This document shows, in pieces, positions 1 to 6,837 of a stretch of DNA of 26,436 nucleotides (positions are counted from its first letter, which is position 1; the number at the start of each line of letters is the position of its first letter). The notes beneath the pieces were generated by a model. That model did no database searches. It worked only from the letters and a program-made list of their open reading frames with translations, and was not told where the DNA came from. Origin of the DNA: DASPKW01 sp038244055 (GTDB taxonomy: Bacteria > Planctomycetota > Phycisphaerae > Tepidisphaerales > Tepidisphaeraceae). Both the position numbers and the translations under genes were made by a program. The DNA lies in assembly GCA_038244055.1 (NCBI GenBank), contig JBBRTW010000036.1:1-26436 (forward strand), written 5' to 3'.

Positions 1-2
1 GA

Positions 3-929
3 TCCTTCCTCCGCAAACTTCTCCGCCGCACGATCAAGACCACCCTCCTGATCCTGCTCTTCCTCCTCTTCACCGGCGGCGGCACGATGGCGTGGTTTCA
101 TTTCGCGCCCCCCGCCAAGACCTGCCTGACCTGCCACGAGATGCAAACCTCCCACGATCAGTGGGCCTCCTCAGCGCACAAAAATATCCACTGCCGCAAC
201 TGCCACGGCGGCTCGCTCACGCTGGATGTCCATGCCCTCAAGGAACACGTGAACCGGCTGATCGGTCACTTCGCGCCACAGCCGCCCGACGGTCTCCATC
301 TCGATCACCAGCAGATCCTGGCCGTCAGCAATCGCTGCGGCGTCTGCCACGCCACCGAGCAATCCCGCTGGAGCGCCGGCCGGCATTCCACGACATTTGC
401 CCGCATCTTCCTCGATGAAAAACAGAACCACCGCGAACAACTGGGCGGCGATTGCGTCCGCTGCCATGGCATGTTCTTCGAAGGGACAACCGGCGATCTG
501 GTCGCGCCGCTGAACAAGACGGGGCCGTGGAAACTGCTCAAGCCCGAGCTTGCCAACAGCCCCGCGATCCCCTGCCTCGCCTGCCATCAGGTTCACACGC
601 CGCAAACGCCACAGTCCACTTCCGCCACGCTCTACAACCGCCGCGAGAAAACGCACATCCCCGCCGGCGAGCTTCCCATCGCGCAAATGGCGCAAGACGG
701 CCAGCCCCTGAAAGTTTCTCCCGATCCCGGCCAGCGCCTCTGCGTCCAATGCCACGCCCCCGCCGCCAATCACCAGGCCCTCACCAGCGACGACCGCACT
801 CCCACCGGCAAACATCAGGCCCTCTCCTGCTCGGCCTGCCACGACCCCCACTCCGGCGACACCAGGGCTTCCTGCGCCCGCTGCCATAGCGAGGTCAAAC
901 CGGGATATAGAATGCATGCGGCGAAATGA
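3..929 (+). CDS. Membrane-anchored octaheme c-type cytochrome (NapC/NrfH-like start), 5' end cut off
   Basis: The frame is open from the left edge, so the true start lies outside the window. Bases 3-86 encode a basic stretch followed by a hydrophobic helix rich in Leu and Phe, which looks like an N-terminal membrane anchor facing the periplasm. Counting from the ATG at 87, eight CxxCH heme motifs lie at residues 13-17, 36-40, 84-88, 123-127, 163-167, 219-223, 248-252 and 263-267. The anchor followed at once by CLTCH and CRNCH resembles the quinol-oxidising NapC/NirT/NrfH cytochromes, but eight hemes exceed their usual four or five. It probably passes electrons from membrane quinols to a periplasmic partner, which may lie to the left. 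The octaheme count is seen directly; the electron-transfer partner is unknown. The nearest gene to the right is convergent and unrelated. Confidence 0.85.
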   Translation, partial: SFLRKLLRRTIKTTLLILLFLLFTGGGTMAWFHFAPPAKTCLTCHEMQTSHDQWASSAHKNIHCRNCHGGSLTLDVHALKEHVNRLIGHFAPQPPDGLHLDHQQILAVSNRCGVCHATEQSRWSAGRHSTTFARIFLDEKQNHREQLGGDCVRCHGMFFEGTTGDLVAPLNKTGPWKLLKPELANSPAIPCLACHQVHTPQTPQSTSATLYNRREKTHIPAGELPIAQMAQDGQPLKVSPDPGQRLCVQCHAPAANHQALTSDDRTPTGKHQALSCSACHDPHSGDTRASCARCHSEVKPGYRMHAAK

Positions 930-1103
930 CATTTAACATTGCTCTGCTGAAATCTTTCGCTGATTGGCCGAAAGGGTCAGGAGCCGGGGGACGATTGTCA
1001 GCGTTTGTGGCATTCCTGGTGGCCGGCTCCTGACCCTGACGAGTCCTGACCCTGACGTGTGGATTCAGCAGGGCAATTTAACATTTAACTTTTGACATTT
1101 GAC
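927..1103. repeat. Composite element: TTTAACATT/TTGACATT words and outer stem around a REP-like hairpin
   Basis: Words such as TGACATTTAACATT (near 927-940) and ATTTAACATTTAACTTTTGA (from about 1077) flank the segment. Inside them an imperfect inverted pair (about 936-953 and 1063-1080) encloses the 15-bp REP-like inverted repeat at 973-1037. The right end runs into the stop region of the methyltransferase-like gene and supplies its last residues (NMSNVKS). Confidence 0.6.
973..1037. repeat. REP-like inverted repeat, copy 1
   Basis: The arms AGGGTCAGGAGCCGG (973-987) and CCGGCTCCTGACCCT (1023-1037) are perfect 15-bp complements around a 35-base core. A second copy lies at 4917-4979 in the opposite orientation and shares the arms plus the adjacent GCCACCA. 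A third half-arm, TCCTGACCCTGACG, follows directly at about 1043-1056. The size and shape fit REP/BIME-type elements moved by RAYT transposases, but no RAYT gene is in the window. Confidence 0.8.
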
Positions 1104-2236
1104 ATGTTCCTTCGAAACGCACCGCCATAACACAAAAACGCCTTCTTCAACCCCAGATGCCATATCCATGGCCGGCTGACCTCCATCTCACCGCCGCCCG
1201 CCGCGCACACCGCGGCCGCCATTTCCAAAGGGCTTAATCCGCCAAATCCTTTCCCCTGGCCGGCGCAGCTTCGCATCAGGCCATCCAAATCCTCCTCCCG
1301 CGCCCGCTCCAGGCCGGCGATCTTCCCGCTGGAGGCCCAATCCACCGCCATCACCCCCCTGCCGCCCGGGCGAAGCAATTTCAGCATCATCCGCAAATGC
1401 CTCCGCCGAATCGCCTCCTTCAACCCCGGCCATCCCGGATGCCGCGCCCCCAGCACATGCCGAACCCCGCACCACAACTGCGACAGCACACATGGCGATA
1501 ATACAAGATCAAACCGACCCGCCAGTTCAACCGGCAAGTCTCGCGCGAAGCAGGCCGCATGCGCCTTCTTTCCAATCAGGATCGCGCCGGGAGAAGAACA
1601 TGCTGAGTGCTGGGTGCTGAGTGCTGAGTGGATAACGGATCGCGGTTTGTTCGTGGTCAGTGGTCCGTTGTCAGTGGTCAGTTGCGGGTTGTGGGACTTT
1701 TCTTGCTTTTCGCCTCTCACTTCTCGTTTCCCGATTTTTTCTTCTCGCTTCTCGCTTCTAACTTCTAACTTCTCATCCCGCAATTCATCGTTCATCCCTC
1801 CCTCAACTTCCCTCACCGCCTGCCCCACCACCTCCTCCGAAACCGACCGCCCCTTCCAACTCGCCACGAGATCCGAAATCCCCGTCAAATCCACGGGCGC
1901 ATGCAGCGCGATCCCCGCGGCATTTTCCACGCCCCATCCTCCATCCTCCATCCTCAACTTTTCAACCCCCTGCTTCTCCACCGCCCGCCGCAGCGCGGCC
2001 GCATCGATATCCACCAGATGCACCTGCCGATACGCCCCGGCCAGCCATTTCAAATCCAGGTCGTTGCAATTCCCCGCCCCCAGAACGCAGATCATCCCCC
2101 CCCGCGCCTCCGGCACGATGAGCCGTTCGAGGTTCCGCCGATGATTCTCAAAAAAATCCCACTGCCCGCGTGTGGAATTGTTCATGCGCGCCTGCGAATC
2201 GGCCAGGGCATCGCGATTTTCGGGCTCGAGGGGCAT
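1085..2236 (-). CDS. SAM-dependent methyltransferase-like protein with internal repeat-derived insert
   Basis: A Rossmann-type SAM motif I is seen at residues 48-56 (MICVLGAGN), with an acidic strand end at 74-78 (LVDID). The fold resumes at 240-255 (RFDLVLSPCVLSQLW) and 283-300 (LKLLRPGG to AVDW), which match late class I methyltransferase strands. Between them, residues about 146-215 are low-complexity and are encoded by three repeat families in a row (bases about 1598-1795). A shorter repeat-like stretch covers residues about 92-104, and the last residues (NMSNVKS) come from a further repeat. Without the insert the protein would be about 310 residues, a normal size. The substrate is unknown. 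It faces the cytochrome gene convergently and diverges from the membrane protein at 2365. Whether the insert-bearing product still folds cannot be told from sequence. Confidence 0.65.
   Translation of the reverse strand: MPLEPENRDALADSQARMNNSTRGQWDFFENHRRNLERLIVPEARGGMICVLGAGNCNDLDLKWLAGAYRQVHLVDIDAAALRRAVEKQGVEKLRMEDGGWGVENAAGIALHAPVDLTGISDLVASWKGRSVSEEVVGQAVREVEGGMNDELRDEKLEVRSEKREEKIGKREVRGEKQEKSHNPQLTTDNGPLTTNKPRSVIHSALSTQHSACSSPGAILIGKKAHAACFARDLPVELAGRFDLVLSPCVLSQLWCGVRHVLGARHPGWPGLKEAIRRRHLRMMLKLLRPGGRGVMAVDWASSGKIAGLERAREEDLDGLMRSCAGQGKGFGGLSPLEMAAAVCAAGGGEMEVSRPWIWHLGLKKAFLCYGGAFRRNMSNVKS
1601..1774. repeat. Three stacked repeat families inside a coding gene
   Basis: Bases 1601-1630 carry GTGCTGAGTGCTGA-type words, about 1651-1690 carry TTGTCAGTGGTC-type words, and about 1705-1774 carry CTTCTCGCTTCTAACTTC-type words. 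The middle family is also present between genes at 8996-9036: CGTTGTCAGTGGTC is identical at 1666-1679 and 9020-9033. All three lie in frame in the methyltransferase-like gene. Confidence 0.85.
1931..1965. repeat. CATCCTC tandem words inside a coding gene
   Basis: CATCCTCCATCCTCCATCCTC lies in the methyltransferase-like gene and encodes a low-complexity stretch rich in Glu, Asp and Gly. It resembles the CTTCATCCTTC words at 2993-3050 and 26133-26173. Confidence 0.6.
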
Positions 2237-2300
2237 GGCTTCTACAATGCACCATTAACTTCCTGCGTGCAACCGCCACTGTCGAGGCCACAGAATTGGT

Positions 2301-2329
2301 TTGGCGACGGCAATTTTCTCCGCTATCAT
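2301..2329 (+). promoter_or_regulatory. Possible sigma-70 promoter for the small membrane protein
   Basis: TTGGCG (2301-2306) and TATCAT (2324-2329) are separated by 17 bases and match four and five of six consensus positions. Transcription would start near 2336, ahead of the ATG at 2365. It sits in the 128-base divergent gap. Prediction by eye only. Confidence 0.35.
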
Positions 2330-2364
2330 GCGTATGCACGACTTGAAAGGCGCGACTTGACAGG

Positions 2365-2964
2365 ATGGCCTTCATGGATGTCAGCGATCCGCTTCGGGGG
2401 CTGGCTAAGACCTCGATCGGCGTCGGGGTTGGCAACATCCTTCTGTGCATCTTCATTCTGGTCGGGATATTGATGATGGAGGATCAAAGGGAGGCTCCCA
2501 GCGTGTTCCGACTGTTCATTTTCATATGTATAATTGTCGTCCCGGCGCTCCTCATGGTGGTGCTGGGATTTGTGCTTCTTAGTGGGCGGCTCTGGGCCGC
2601 GATTGCGCTAACGGCGGTCTCCTTTATTGAAGTCCTTAAACAGATTCTGATCTTCGGCCTACTGATTGGCGCTGTCGGCGGTGCCGGTGGATGGAGGCTG
2701 ATGATCCTGCCCGCAATTCTGCTGGTTCGATGTGCGATAGCGATACCCGAAATTCGGTTCCAACTGCGAGCCCGTCGTCGAACCTACGGACCGCGTGGCT
2801 TCGAACCTGTTGCTCTCCACACGCCCCGTTCGGTCCCCAGTGTTCTTCCCCCGCGCGGCCTCAAGCCCGACGCTCGACCTCGCCGGGACCGACCGGACCC
2901 CACTCAAACTTCTTCATGTGATCCCGCCAGATCTGATCCACCTTCTCCAGACCTGGAAACGTGA
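2365..2964 (+). CDS. Small multi-pass membrane protein of unknown function
   Basis: I do not recognise the family. Four hydrophobic segments are visible at about residues 17-40, 48-76, 78-105 and 108-126, with short polar loops, so the first 130 residues look like a four-helix inner-membrane protein. The remaining 70 residues are rich in Pro, Arg and Ser. From about 2861 they lie antisense to what looks like coding sequence on the other strand, so this tail is probably read-through rather than a folded domain. An alternative start is the second ATG at 2374. No strong ribosome binding site is seen. The gene ends 15 bases before the convergent DUF3467 gene. Confidence 0.55.
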   Translation: MAFMDVSDPLRGLAKTSIGVGVGNILLCIFILVGILMMEDQREAPSVFRLFIFICIIVVPALLMVVLGFVLLSGRLWAAIALTAVSFIEVLKQILIFGLLIGAVGGAGGWRLMILPAILLVRCAIAIPEIRFQLRARRRTYGPRGFEPVALHTPRSVPSVLPPRGLKPDARPRRDRPDPTQTSSCDPARSDPPSPDLET

Positions 2965-2992
2965 AACCTCGCCCCGCTATCACCTTCCCTCG
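2861..2992 (-). pseudogene. Apparent displaced C-terminal end of the DUF3467 gene (frameshifted)
   Basis: Just past the stop of the DUF3467 gene, a different minus-strand frame reads as ordinary protein: GKVIAGRGFTFPGLEKV, then QIWRDHMKKFEWGPVG, ending GEVERRA and stop at 2861. It has no start codon of its own of useful position. Adding one G to the six-G run at about 2998-3003 would join it to the upstream gene in frame. It may be the original tail, cut off when a repeat was inserted or by an indel, or the remnant of a separate gene. Seen by translating the strand; the joining is inference. Confidence 0.4.
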
Positions 2993-3669
2993 CCTCCACT
3001 CCCCCCTTCATCCTTCTGCCTTCCTCCTTCATCCTTCCTCTTCCCCATCCTCTGCTTCCACCGCCCCAGCGACACCGTCAGACTCTCCAGCATCCGCGGG
3101 GCCTGCGGGGCGGCCATGAAGACCCGCGCCGAGACCGCCGCCGTCGGGAAAAAGCGCGTGATGAAATCGAACGTAAACTCGCTCGCCCCGTGCCCGATCA
3201 TCACCGCATTCGCATACGCCCCCGGCAGCACATCCTCCGGCAATTTGAGCTCATCGTAGATTTCCTGGATCGAAGGCGGCTTGGGCGGCTGCGGCGGCTT
3301 GGGCAGGACCGGGATCGGCCCGTAGCGCGCTTCATATTTGCCGATATTGTCCTTCAGCGCCGCGATAAACTGCTCCACCACCGGCGGTGCCAGCACCGCC
3401 CGCGACACCACCTGCCTCGGCTGCACCAGCCCCATCACAAAATCCAGCACAAACTCAAACGGGCCATCGATCACGATCACCCCCGTGCTGAAAACGCCCC
3501 GCGCGACTTTCTCCGGCACCCGCGCGCTCAGCGGGGTGTGCTGCAACTGCTGGCTGATTTGCCCGGAATTTCCCGAATTTTCCGGCCCGCCGCCGCGATT
3601 TGGCCCGTCCGGCGAATCTCCCGGCTCGTCCGAACCCTCCGGAGGCTTTGGTGAACTGCTATCGCTCAT
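2980..3669 (-). CDS. Tandem DUF3467 protein with repeat-derived C-terminal tail
   Basis: After a Ser/Pro/Gly-rich start (residues 1-40) there are two copies of the DUF3467 pattern. Residues about 54-114 (ARGVFSTGVIVIDGPFEFVL through SRAVLAPP to NIGKYE) and 149-200 (AYANAVMIGHGASEFTFDFI through ARVFMAAPQ to SLTVSLG) both show a Phe-x-Phe-Asp-Phe-like core followed by V-S-x-R-V. A proline-rich linker with LPKPPQPPKPP joins them. DUF3467 is small, widespread and has no established reaction. The last 20 residues or so (GKRKDEGG repeated) are encoded by CTTCATCCTTC-type repeat DNA. A frame that looks like a lost tail follows. Divergent from the aldo/keto reductase across a 90-base gap filled by another repeat. 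Confidence 0.8.
   Translation of the reverse strand: MSDSSSPKPPEGSDEPGDSPDGPNRGGGPENSGNSGQISQQLQHTPLSARVPEKVARGVFSTGVIVIDGPFEFVLDFVMGLVQPRQVVSRAVLAPPVVEQFIAALKDNIGKYEARYGPIPVLPKPPQPPKPPSIQEIYDELKLPEDVLPGAYANAVMIGHGASEFTFDFITRFFPTAAVSARVFMAAPQAPRMLESLTVSLGRWKQRMGKRKDEGGRQKDEGGSGGEGR
2993..3050. repeat. CTTCATCCTTCTGCCTTCC tandem words
   Basis: Pyrimidine-rich degenerate words of the same family as 25998-26173. On the minus strand they encode the Lys/Asp/Glu/Gly tail of the DUF3467 protein. They contain the G-run (C-run on the plus strand) where the frame appears to change. Confidence 0.75.
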
Positions 3670-3723
3670 GCTATTATCATCGACAGCCGGCCGAGAACGT
3701 CAACTCCCGGCAGCGGATCCTGA

Positions 3724-3758
3724 ACTAGCAACTAGCAACCAACAACCAGCAACTAACT
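3724..3758. repeat. CTAGCAAC/CAACCAGCAAC tandem words directly before an ATG
   Basis: Five degenerate eight-base words end one base before the aldo/keto reductase start. No Shine-Dalgarno sequence is present in between. The same family, in the opposite orientation, lies at 8258-8330 and 8970-9000. Confidence 0.8.
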
Positions 3759-3759
3759 C

Positions 3760-4833
3760 ATGGAACGACGAAAATTCGGAAATACCGACCTCGAAGTCTC
3801 CGCCATCGCACTCGGCTGCTGGATTTTCGGCGTCGACTGGTGGGGCCATTACACCCAGGAAGACTGCAACCGCCTCTGCTCCTTCAGCCTCGACCTGGGC
3901 ATGACCTTCTTCGACAACGGCGATGCCTACGGCAATGGCCGGGCCGAAACGCTCTTTGGCAACTGGGTCAAATCGGCCGGGATCGACCGCTCCAAGATTC
4001 AGATCGGCTCGAAATTCGGCTACGACTTCTACTCCGATCCCGGCCAGGCCGGCTCGCATTCCGAGCGCAAGCAGGATTTTTCCCCGAAATTCATGCGGCA
4101 TGCGCTGGAGCAGTCGCTCACCCGCCTCCAGACCGATTACGTCGATTTGTACATGGCCCACAATATCAAGATGCCCCAGTTTCGCGAGGATATGTTCGCC
4201 GAACTCGCCAAGCTCAAGGACGAGGGCAAGATCAAGGTCTGGGGCGTGTCGCTCGGCCCGGCCATCGGCTGGCGCGAGGAGGGCGTCGAGGCGATCATGA
4301 AATACGACGCCAAGGCCGTCCAGACCGTCTACAACCTCTTCGAGCAAAACCCCGGCCGGGAATTCTGCGAAACGGCCCGGGCGCATAAGGCCGGCGTGAT
4401 GGCCCGCGTCCACGACAACTCCTCGATCCTCAAGGACATCGTCAAGCTCGATACCAACATCGGCGAAAGCGACCACCGCAAGTTCCGCGACCAGGCCTGG
4501 AAAATCTACGGCCTGAAAAAGCTCGAGCTCGTCCGCCCCCTGGCCAAAACCCACGGCATGACCGTCCACCAGCTCGCCTGCAAGTGGCTGCTGATGGACC
4601 CGAATCTGACCAGTATCACCGGCACGTTGTTAAATGAGCATGAGATCAAGGAGGCCGCCGAATCCGTCAACAAACCCGACCTGACCCGGGAGGAACTCGC
4701 CTGGATCGTCAAGGAATACGCCGACGACTGGGGCCTGGGCGCTGAAGCCCATCCCTGCGATCTCAAGAGTAGCGCCGACCCCTCCGGGCGCGTGCGCAGT
4801 GGATACGTTCCGCCACCCGTGTTTGTCGCGTGA
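3760..4833 (+). CDS. Aldo/keto reductase family oxidoreductase
   Basis: The protein is a TIM-barrel NADPH-dependent aldo/keto reductase, reducing an aldehyde or ketone or the reverse. The start MERRKFGNTDLEVSAIALG is typical. The catalytic tetrad is visible as Asp52 and Tyr57 (in FFDNGDAYG), Lys85 (GSKFG) and His134 (YMAHN). The family motif at 115-130 (LEQSLTRLQTDYVDLY) is present. Length is 357 residues; the last 20 (SSADPSGRVRSGYVPPPVF) are not usual for the family and look like run-on. The start is fixed by the family alignment because a repeat, not a ribosome binding site, precedes the ATG. Substrate is unknown; the neighbours do not point to a pathway. Confidence 0.88.
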   Translation: MERRKFGNTDLEVSAIALGCWIFGVDWWGHYTQEDCNRLCSFSLDLGMTFFDNGDAYGNGRAETLFGNWVKSAGIDRSKIQIGSKFGYDFYSDPGQAGSHSERKQDFSPKFMRHALEQSLTRLQTDYVDLYMAHNIKMPQFREDMFAELAKLKDEGKIKVWGVSLGPAIGWREEGVEAIMKYDAKAVQTVYNLFEQNPGREFCETARAHKAGVMARVHDNSSILKDIVKLDTNIGESDHRKFRDQAWKIYGLKKLELVRPLAKTHGMTVHQLACKWLLMDPNLTSITGTLLNEHEIKEAAESVNKPDLTREELAWIVKEYADDWGLGAEAHPCDLKSSADPSGRVRSGYVPPPVFVA

Positions 4834-4845
4834 GCCGATTTTAGC

Positions 4846-4863
4846 CGCTCGGCTTGCCGAGCG
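4846..4863. terminator. GC-rich hairpin after the aldo/keto reductase stop
   Basis: CGCTCGGC-TT-GCCGAGCG forms an eight-base-pair stem twelve bases after the stop codon. No T-run follows, so if it ends transcription it is not a classical intrinsic terminator. Confidence 0.35.
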
Positions 4864-4916
4864 CGTCTGGTGGCTTGCCTGCATTCACCACTTCCAAAAC
4901 ACCATGACCGCTCCCC

Positions 4917-4979
4917 AGGGTCAGGAGCCGGCCACCAACAACCGTCGCCACGCAGTTCACTGCCCCGGCTCCTGACCCT
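4917..4979. repeat. REP-like inverted repeat, copy 2
   Basis: The 15-bp arms AGGGTCAGGAGCCGG (4917-4931) and CCGGCTCCTGACCCT (4965-4979) are perfect complements around a 33-base core. The left arm continues as CCACCA, matching the reverse complement of copy 1, so the two copies are oppositely oriented. The cores otherwise differ. Confidence 0.8.
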
Positions 4980-5046
4980 TTCATGCCCATCCACGCGAGT
5001 CACGCAACATCCCGTGCATCGCCATAAGTAAAACCAAACACCACCC

Positions 5047-5421
5047 GTGCCCCTCCGCTTCACCATCCTCCACCACACCGCTCACCCCACCCAGCCCGAC
5101 CATTTCGATCTCCTCTTCGAAACCGCCCCCGACTCACTTTTGGCCACGTTCCGCAGCCCGATTTGGCCTCTCGCTACCGCAACGCTCATCGAGCAAATCA
5201 ACGACCACCGCCGGGAATACCTCGAATTCGAAGGCCCGCTCAGCAATAACCGCGGCCAGGTTCAGCAAGTCGCCGCCGGAACCTTCGAATTCGTCCAACG
5301 GGATGAATCGACCTGGATTCTGCATCTGTCCCCGGATCAGCGCCTGACATTCAAGCGCCTCGGAGTAACCGATCAATGGGACGTTCAACCCTCTCCCATC
5401 CGAACCCCAACTCCGCTATAG
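5047..5421 (+). CDS. LigD N-terminal 3'-phosphoesterase-like small protein
   Basis: The 124-residue protein matches my memory of free-standing relatives of the phosphoesterase domain of DNA ligase D. It has RFTILHH (4-10), HFDLLFE (19-25) and DHRREYLEFEGPLSNNRG (53-70), the last being the most distinctive motif. His and Asp residues in these motifs would be the candidate metal ligands. In full LigD this domain trims 3' ends during end joining; here no polymerase or ligase domain is attached, so the role is open. The start is GTG: an in-frame TAA lies 18 bases upstream and no earlier start exists. It ends 16 bases before the WaaP-like kinase, so the two probably share a transcript. Confidence 0.6.
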   Translation: MPLRFTILHHTAHPTQPDHFDLLFETAPDSLLATFRSPIWPLATATLIEQINDHRREYLEFEGPLSNNRGQVQQVAAGTFEFVQRDESTWILHLSPDQRLTFKRLGVTDQWDVQPSPIRTPTPL

Positions 5422-5437
5422 TGCCCCAAGGTCAATC

Positions 5438-6235
5438 ATGCTCCAGGGCCCGCGCACCATTCTTCGAGCCGCCGTTCATTATCAGCCGATGCTGCGCGAG
5501 ATCGGCCTCGATGCCGAGGGCGTTTTCCGCGATCCGCGCATCGTCGTCTGGCGCTCCATCACCGAGCGCGAGAACTGCACGCTCGATGCCGATCTCCGCG
5601 ATGGCCGGCATGTCCGCCTCCACATCAAGCGATACCTCCCCGCGCGCGGCTTCCAGACCCCGGCCGAGGAAGAGGCCCGAGGCATGCGCGCCCTGGAAAT
5701 CGAGCAGATTCCCTCCACGCCCCTGGTCGGCTGGGGCAAGATGGCCGATGGGCGGAGTTTCGTCATCACCGAAGACCTCGCCGGCTACCGGGCGGCCGAC
5801 AAGCTGATCGAGGAAGGCGCGCTCACCTTCGACGCCCTTCTGGAGCCCACCGCCGATCTGGCCGCCAAGCTCCACCGCTCCGGCCTGCACCATCGCGACC
5901 TCTACCTCTGCCATTTCTTCGTCCAGCCCGCCCGCGACGGCGCGCCGGACCTGCGCCTGATCGATGCCGCCCGCGTTCAGCGCCTGGGCGGCATCTTCAC
6001 CCGCCGCCGCTGGATCGTGAAAGACCTCGCCCAGTTCTGGTACAGCACGATCGCATTGAAAATCACCGATGAGCAGCGCGCCCGCTGGCTCGAACGCTAT
6101 CGCCAGCAGCGCCCGCTCAAATCCGTGAGCTGGCTGAGCCGGTCGATTCAGAAAAAATCCAACTGGATCGCCCGTCACGATGCGAAACTGCGCGCCAAGC
6201 AACCCACGCGCAATGTGTCGATTCCGGGGGCGTAG
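5438..6235 (+). CDS. WaaP/InaA-family lipopolysaccharide core kinase-like protein
   Basis: A protein-kinase-like fold of the Kdo/WaaP group, which phosphorylates sugars of the LPS core at the inner face of the membrane. Lys64 (HIKRY) is the likely ATP-anchoring lysine. GLHHRDLYLCHFF (149-161) holds the catalytic Asp154. RLIDAARVQ (173-181) holds the metal-binding Asp176, followed by KDLAQFWYST. These are the strongest marks of the family. The length of 265 residues is normal. AAGGT lies five bases before the ATG. Sharing an operon with a LigD-like phosphoesterase is unexpected and gives no clear hint. The specific sugar substrate cannot be read from the sequence; a serine/threonine kinase role is less likely. 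Confidence 0.8.
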   Translation: MLQGPRTILRAAVHYQPMLREIGLDAEGVFRDPRIVVWRSITERENCTLDADLRDGRHVRLHIKRYLPARGFQTPAEEEARGMRALEIEQIPSTPLVGWGKMADGRSFVITEDLAGYRAADKLIEEGALTFDALLEPTADLAAKLHRSGLHHRDLYLCHFFVQPARDGAPDLRLIDAARVQRLGGIFTRRRWIVKDLAQFWYSTIALKITDEQRARWLERYRQQRPLKSVSWLSRSIQKKSNWIARHDAKLRAKQPTRNVSIPGA

Positions 6236-6429
6236 GAATCGCGGAGGATGAGCCGACCATGTCCGTGGGAGAGGTCGACGGTGAATTGGGGGTGGGTACG
6301 GGAGAAGATCGGAGAGCCGCGATATCCGGAAGCGATGGGTTTCAGGTTGCCAACATTGGCAACGAATCCTAAACTATGAATCGACTTGGTATCGAAGGCA
6401 CTGATCGTTGAACTTTCTGGAGTGGGCTC
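6236..6429. other. Gap with no recognised gene
   Basis: The 194 bases are free of the tandem-word repeats found elsewhere. Short open frames exist on both strands, the minus-strand one reading GYRGSPIFSRTHPQF and onward with an ordinary-looking composition, but no family is recognised. A ribosome binding site for the HEPN gene lies at its right end. Confidence 0.4.
6419..6422 (+). promoter_or_regulatory. Ribosome binding site of the HEPN gene
   Basis: GGAG lies seven bases before the ATG at 6430 and supports that start. Confidence 0.6.
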
Positions 6430-6837
6430 ATGCCGCCGAAAGTGAGCCGGGACTTTCAGAAAGTGGCGCTTCAGCGTCTGTCCACAGCGGAAGCGCTCCT
6501 TCGTATCAAGCTGACACTGGATGCTCAATACATCGGCGGTTACGCGCTCGAATGCACTCTCAAGGCTTTGATTTTAGAGCGGACGCCGGTTGCCGACAAA
6601 GCGAAGACTTTGAAAAAGATCAGTTCGAGCGCGAAGATGCATAGGCCGGATGTTCTCTTGGGAAGGTTGCGAGATCTGGGAGTGCTGCTGCCCCTGGACC
6701 TCGCCAAGCGAATGAGGCGCGTCGATTGGACGACTAACCTCAGGTACGAGACAGGACGTCGCGATACCGGAGAGACAACCGGTTTTTTGAAGACCGTAAA
6801 ACGAGTTTACGCCTGGGTGGAGAAACAATTGCCATGA
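6430..6837 (+). CDS. HEPN-domain protein
   Basis: Helix pair at residues 12-50 (RLSTAEALLRIKLTLD then QYIGGYALECTLKALIL) has the Gly-Tyr-Ala-x-Glu-Cys-x-Leu-Lys-Ala pattern typical of HEPN proteins. A later block, WTTNLRYETGRRDTGETTG (100-118) and FLKTVKRVYAWVEKQL, matches the C-terminal helix of the group. The classical RNase motif of HEPN toxins (Arg, four to six residues, His) is not present, so RNase activity is uncertain. HEPN proteins usually pair with a nucleotidyltransferase; here the partner is a different small protein whose start overlaps this stop by four bases (ATGA). It could be a toxin-antitoxin-like or defence-related pair, or a small RNA-binding module. Length 135 residues. 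Confidence 0.7.
   Translation: MPPKVSRDFQKVALQRLSTAEALLRIKLTLDAQYIGGYALECTLKALILERTPVADKAKTLKKISSSAKMHRPDVLLGRLRDLGVLLPLDLAKRMRRVDWTTNLRYETGRRDTGETTGFLKTVKRVYAWVEKQLP

Noticed and set aside
6175..6528. Minus-strand open frame across the gap before the HEPN gene
   Set aside because: Part of it reads like ordinary protein, but it overlaps the ends of the WaaP-like and HEPN genes and no family is recognised. Kept only as a note on the gap.
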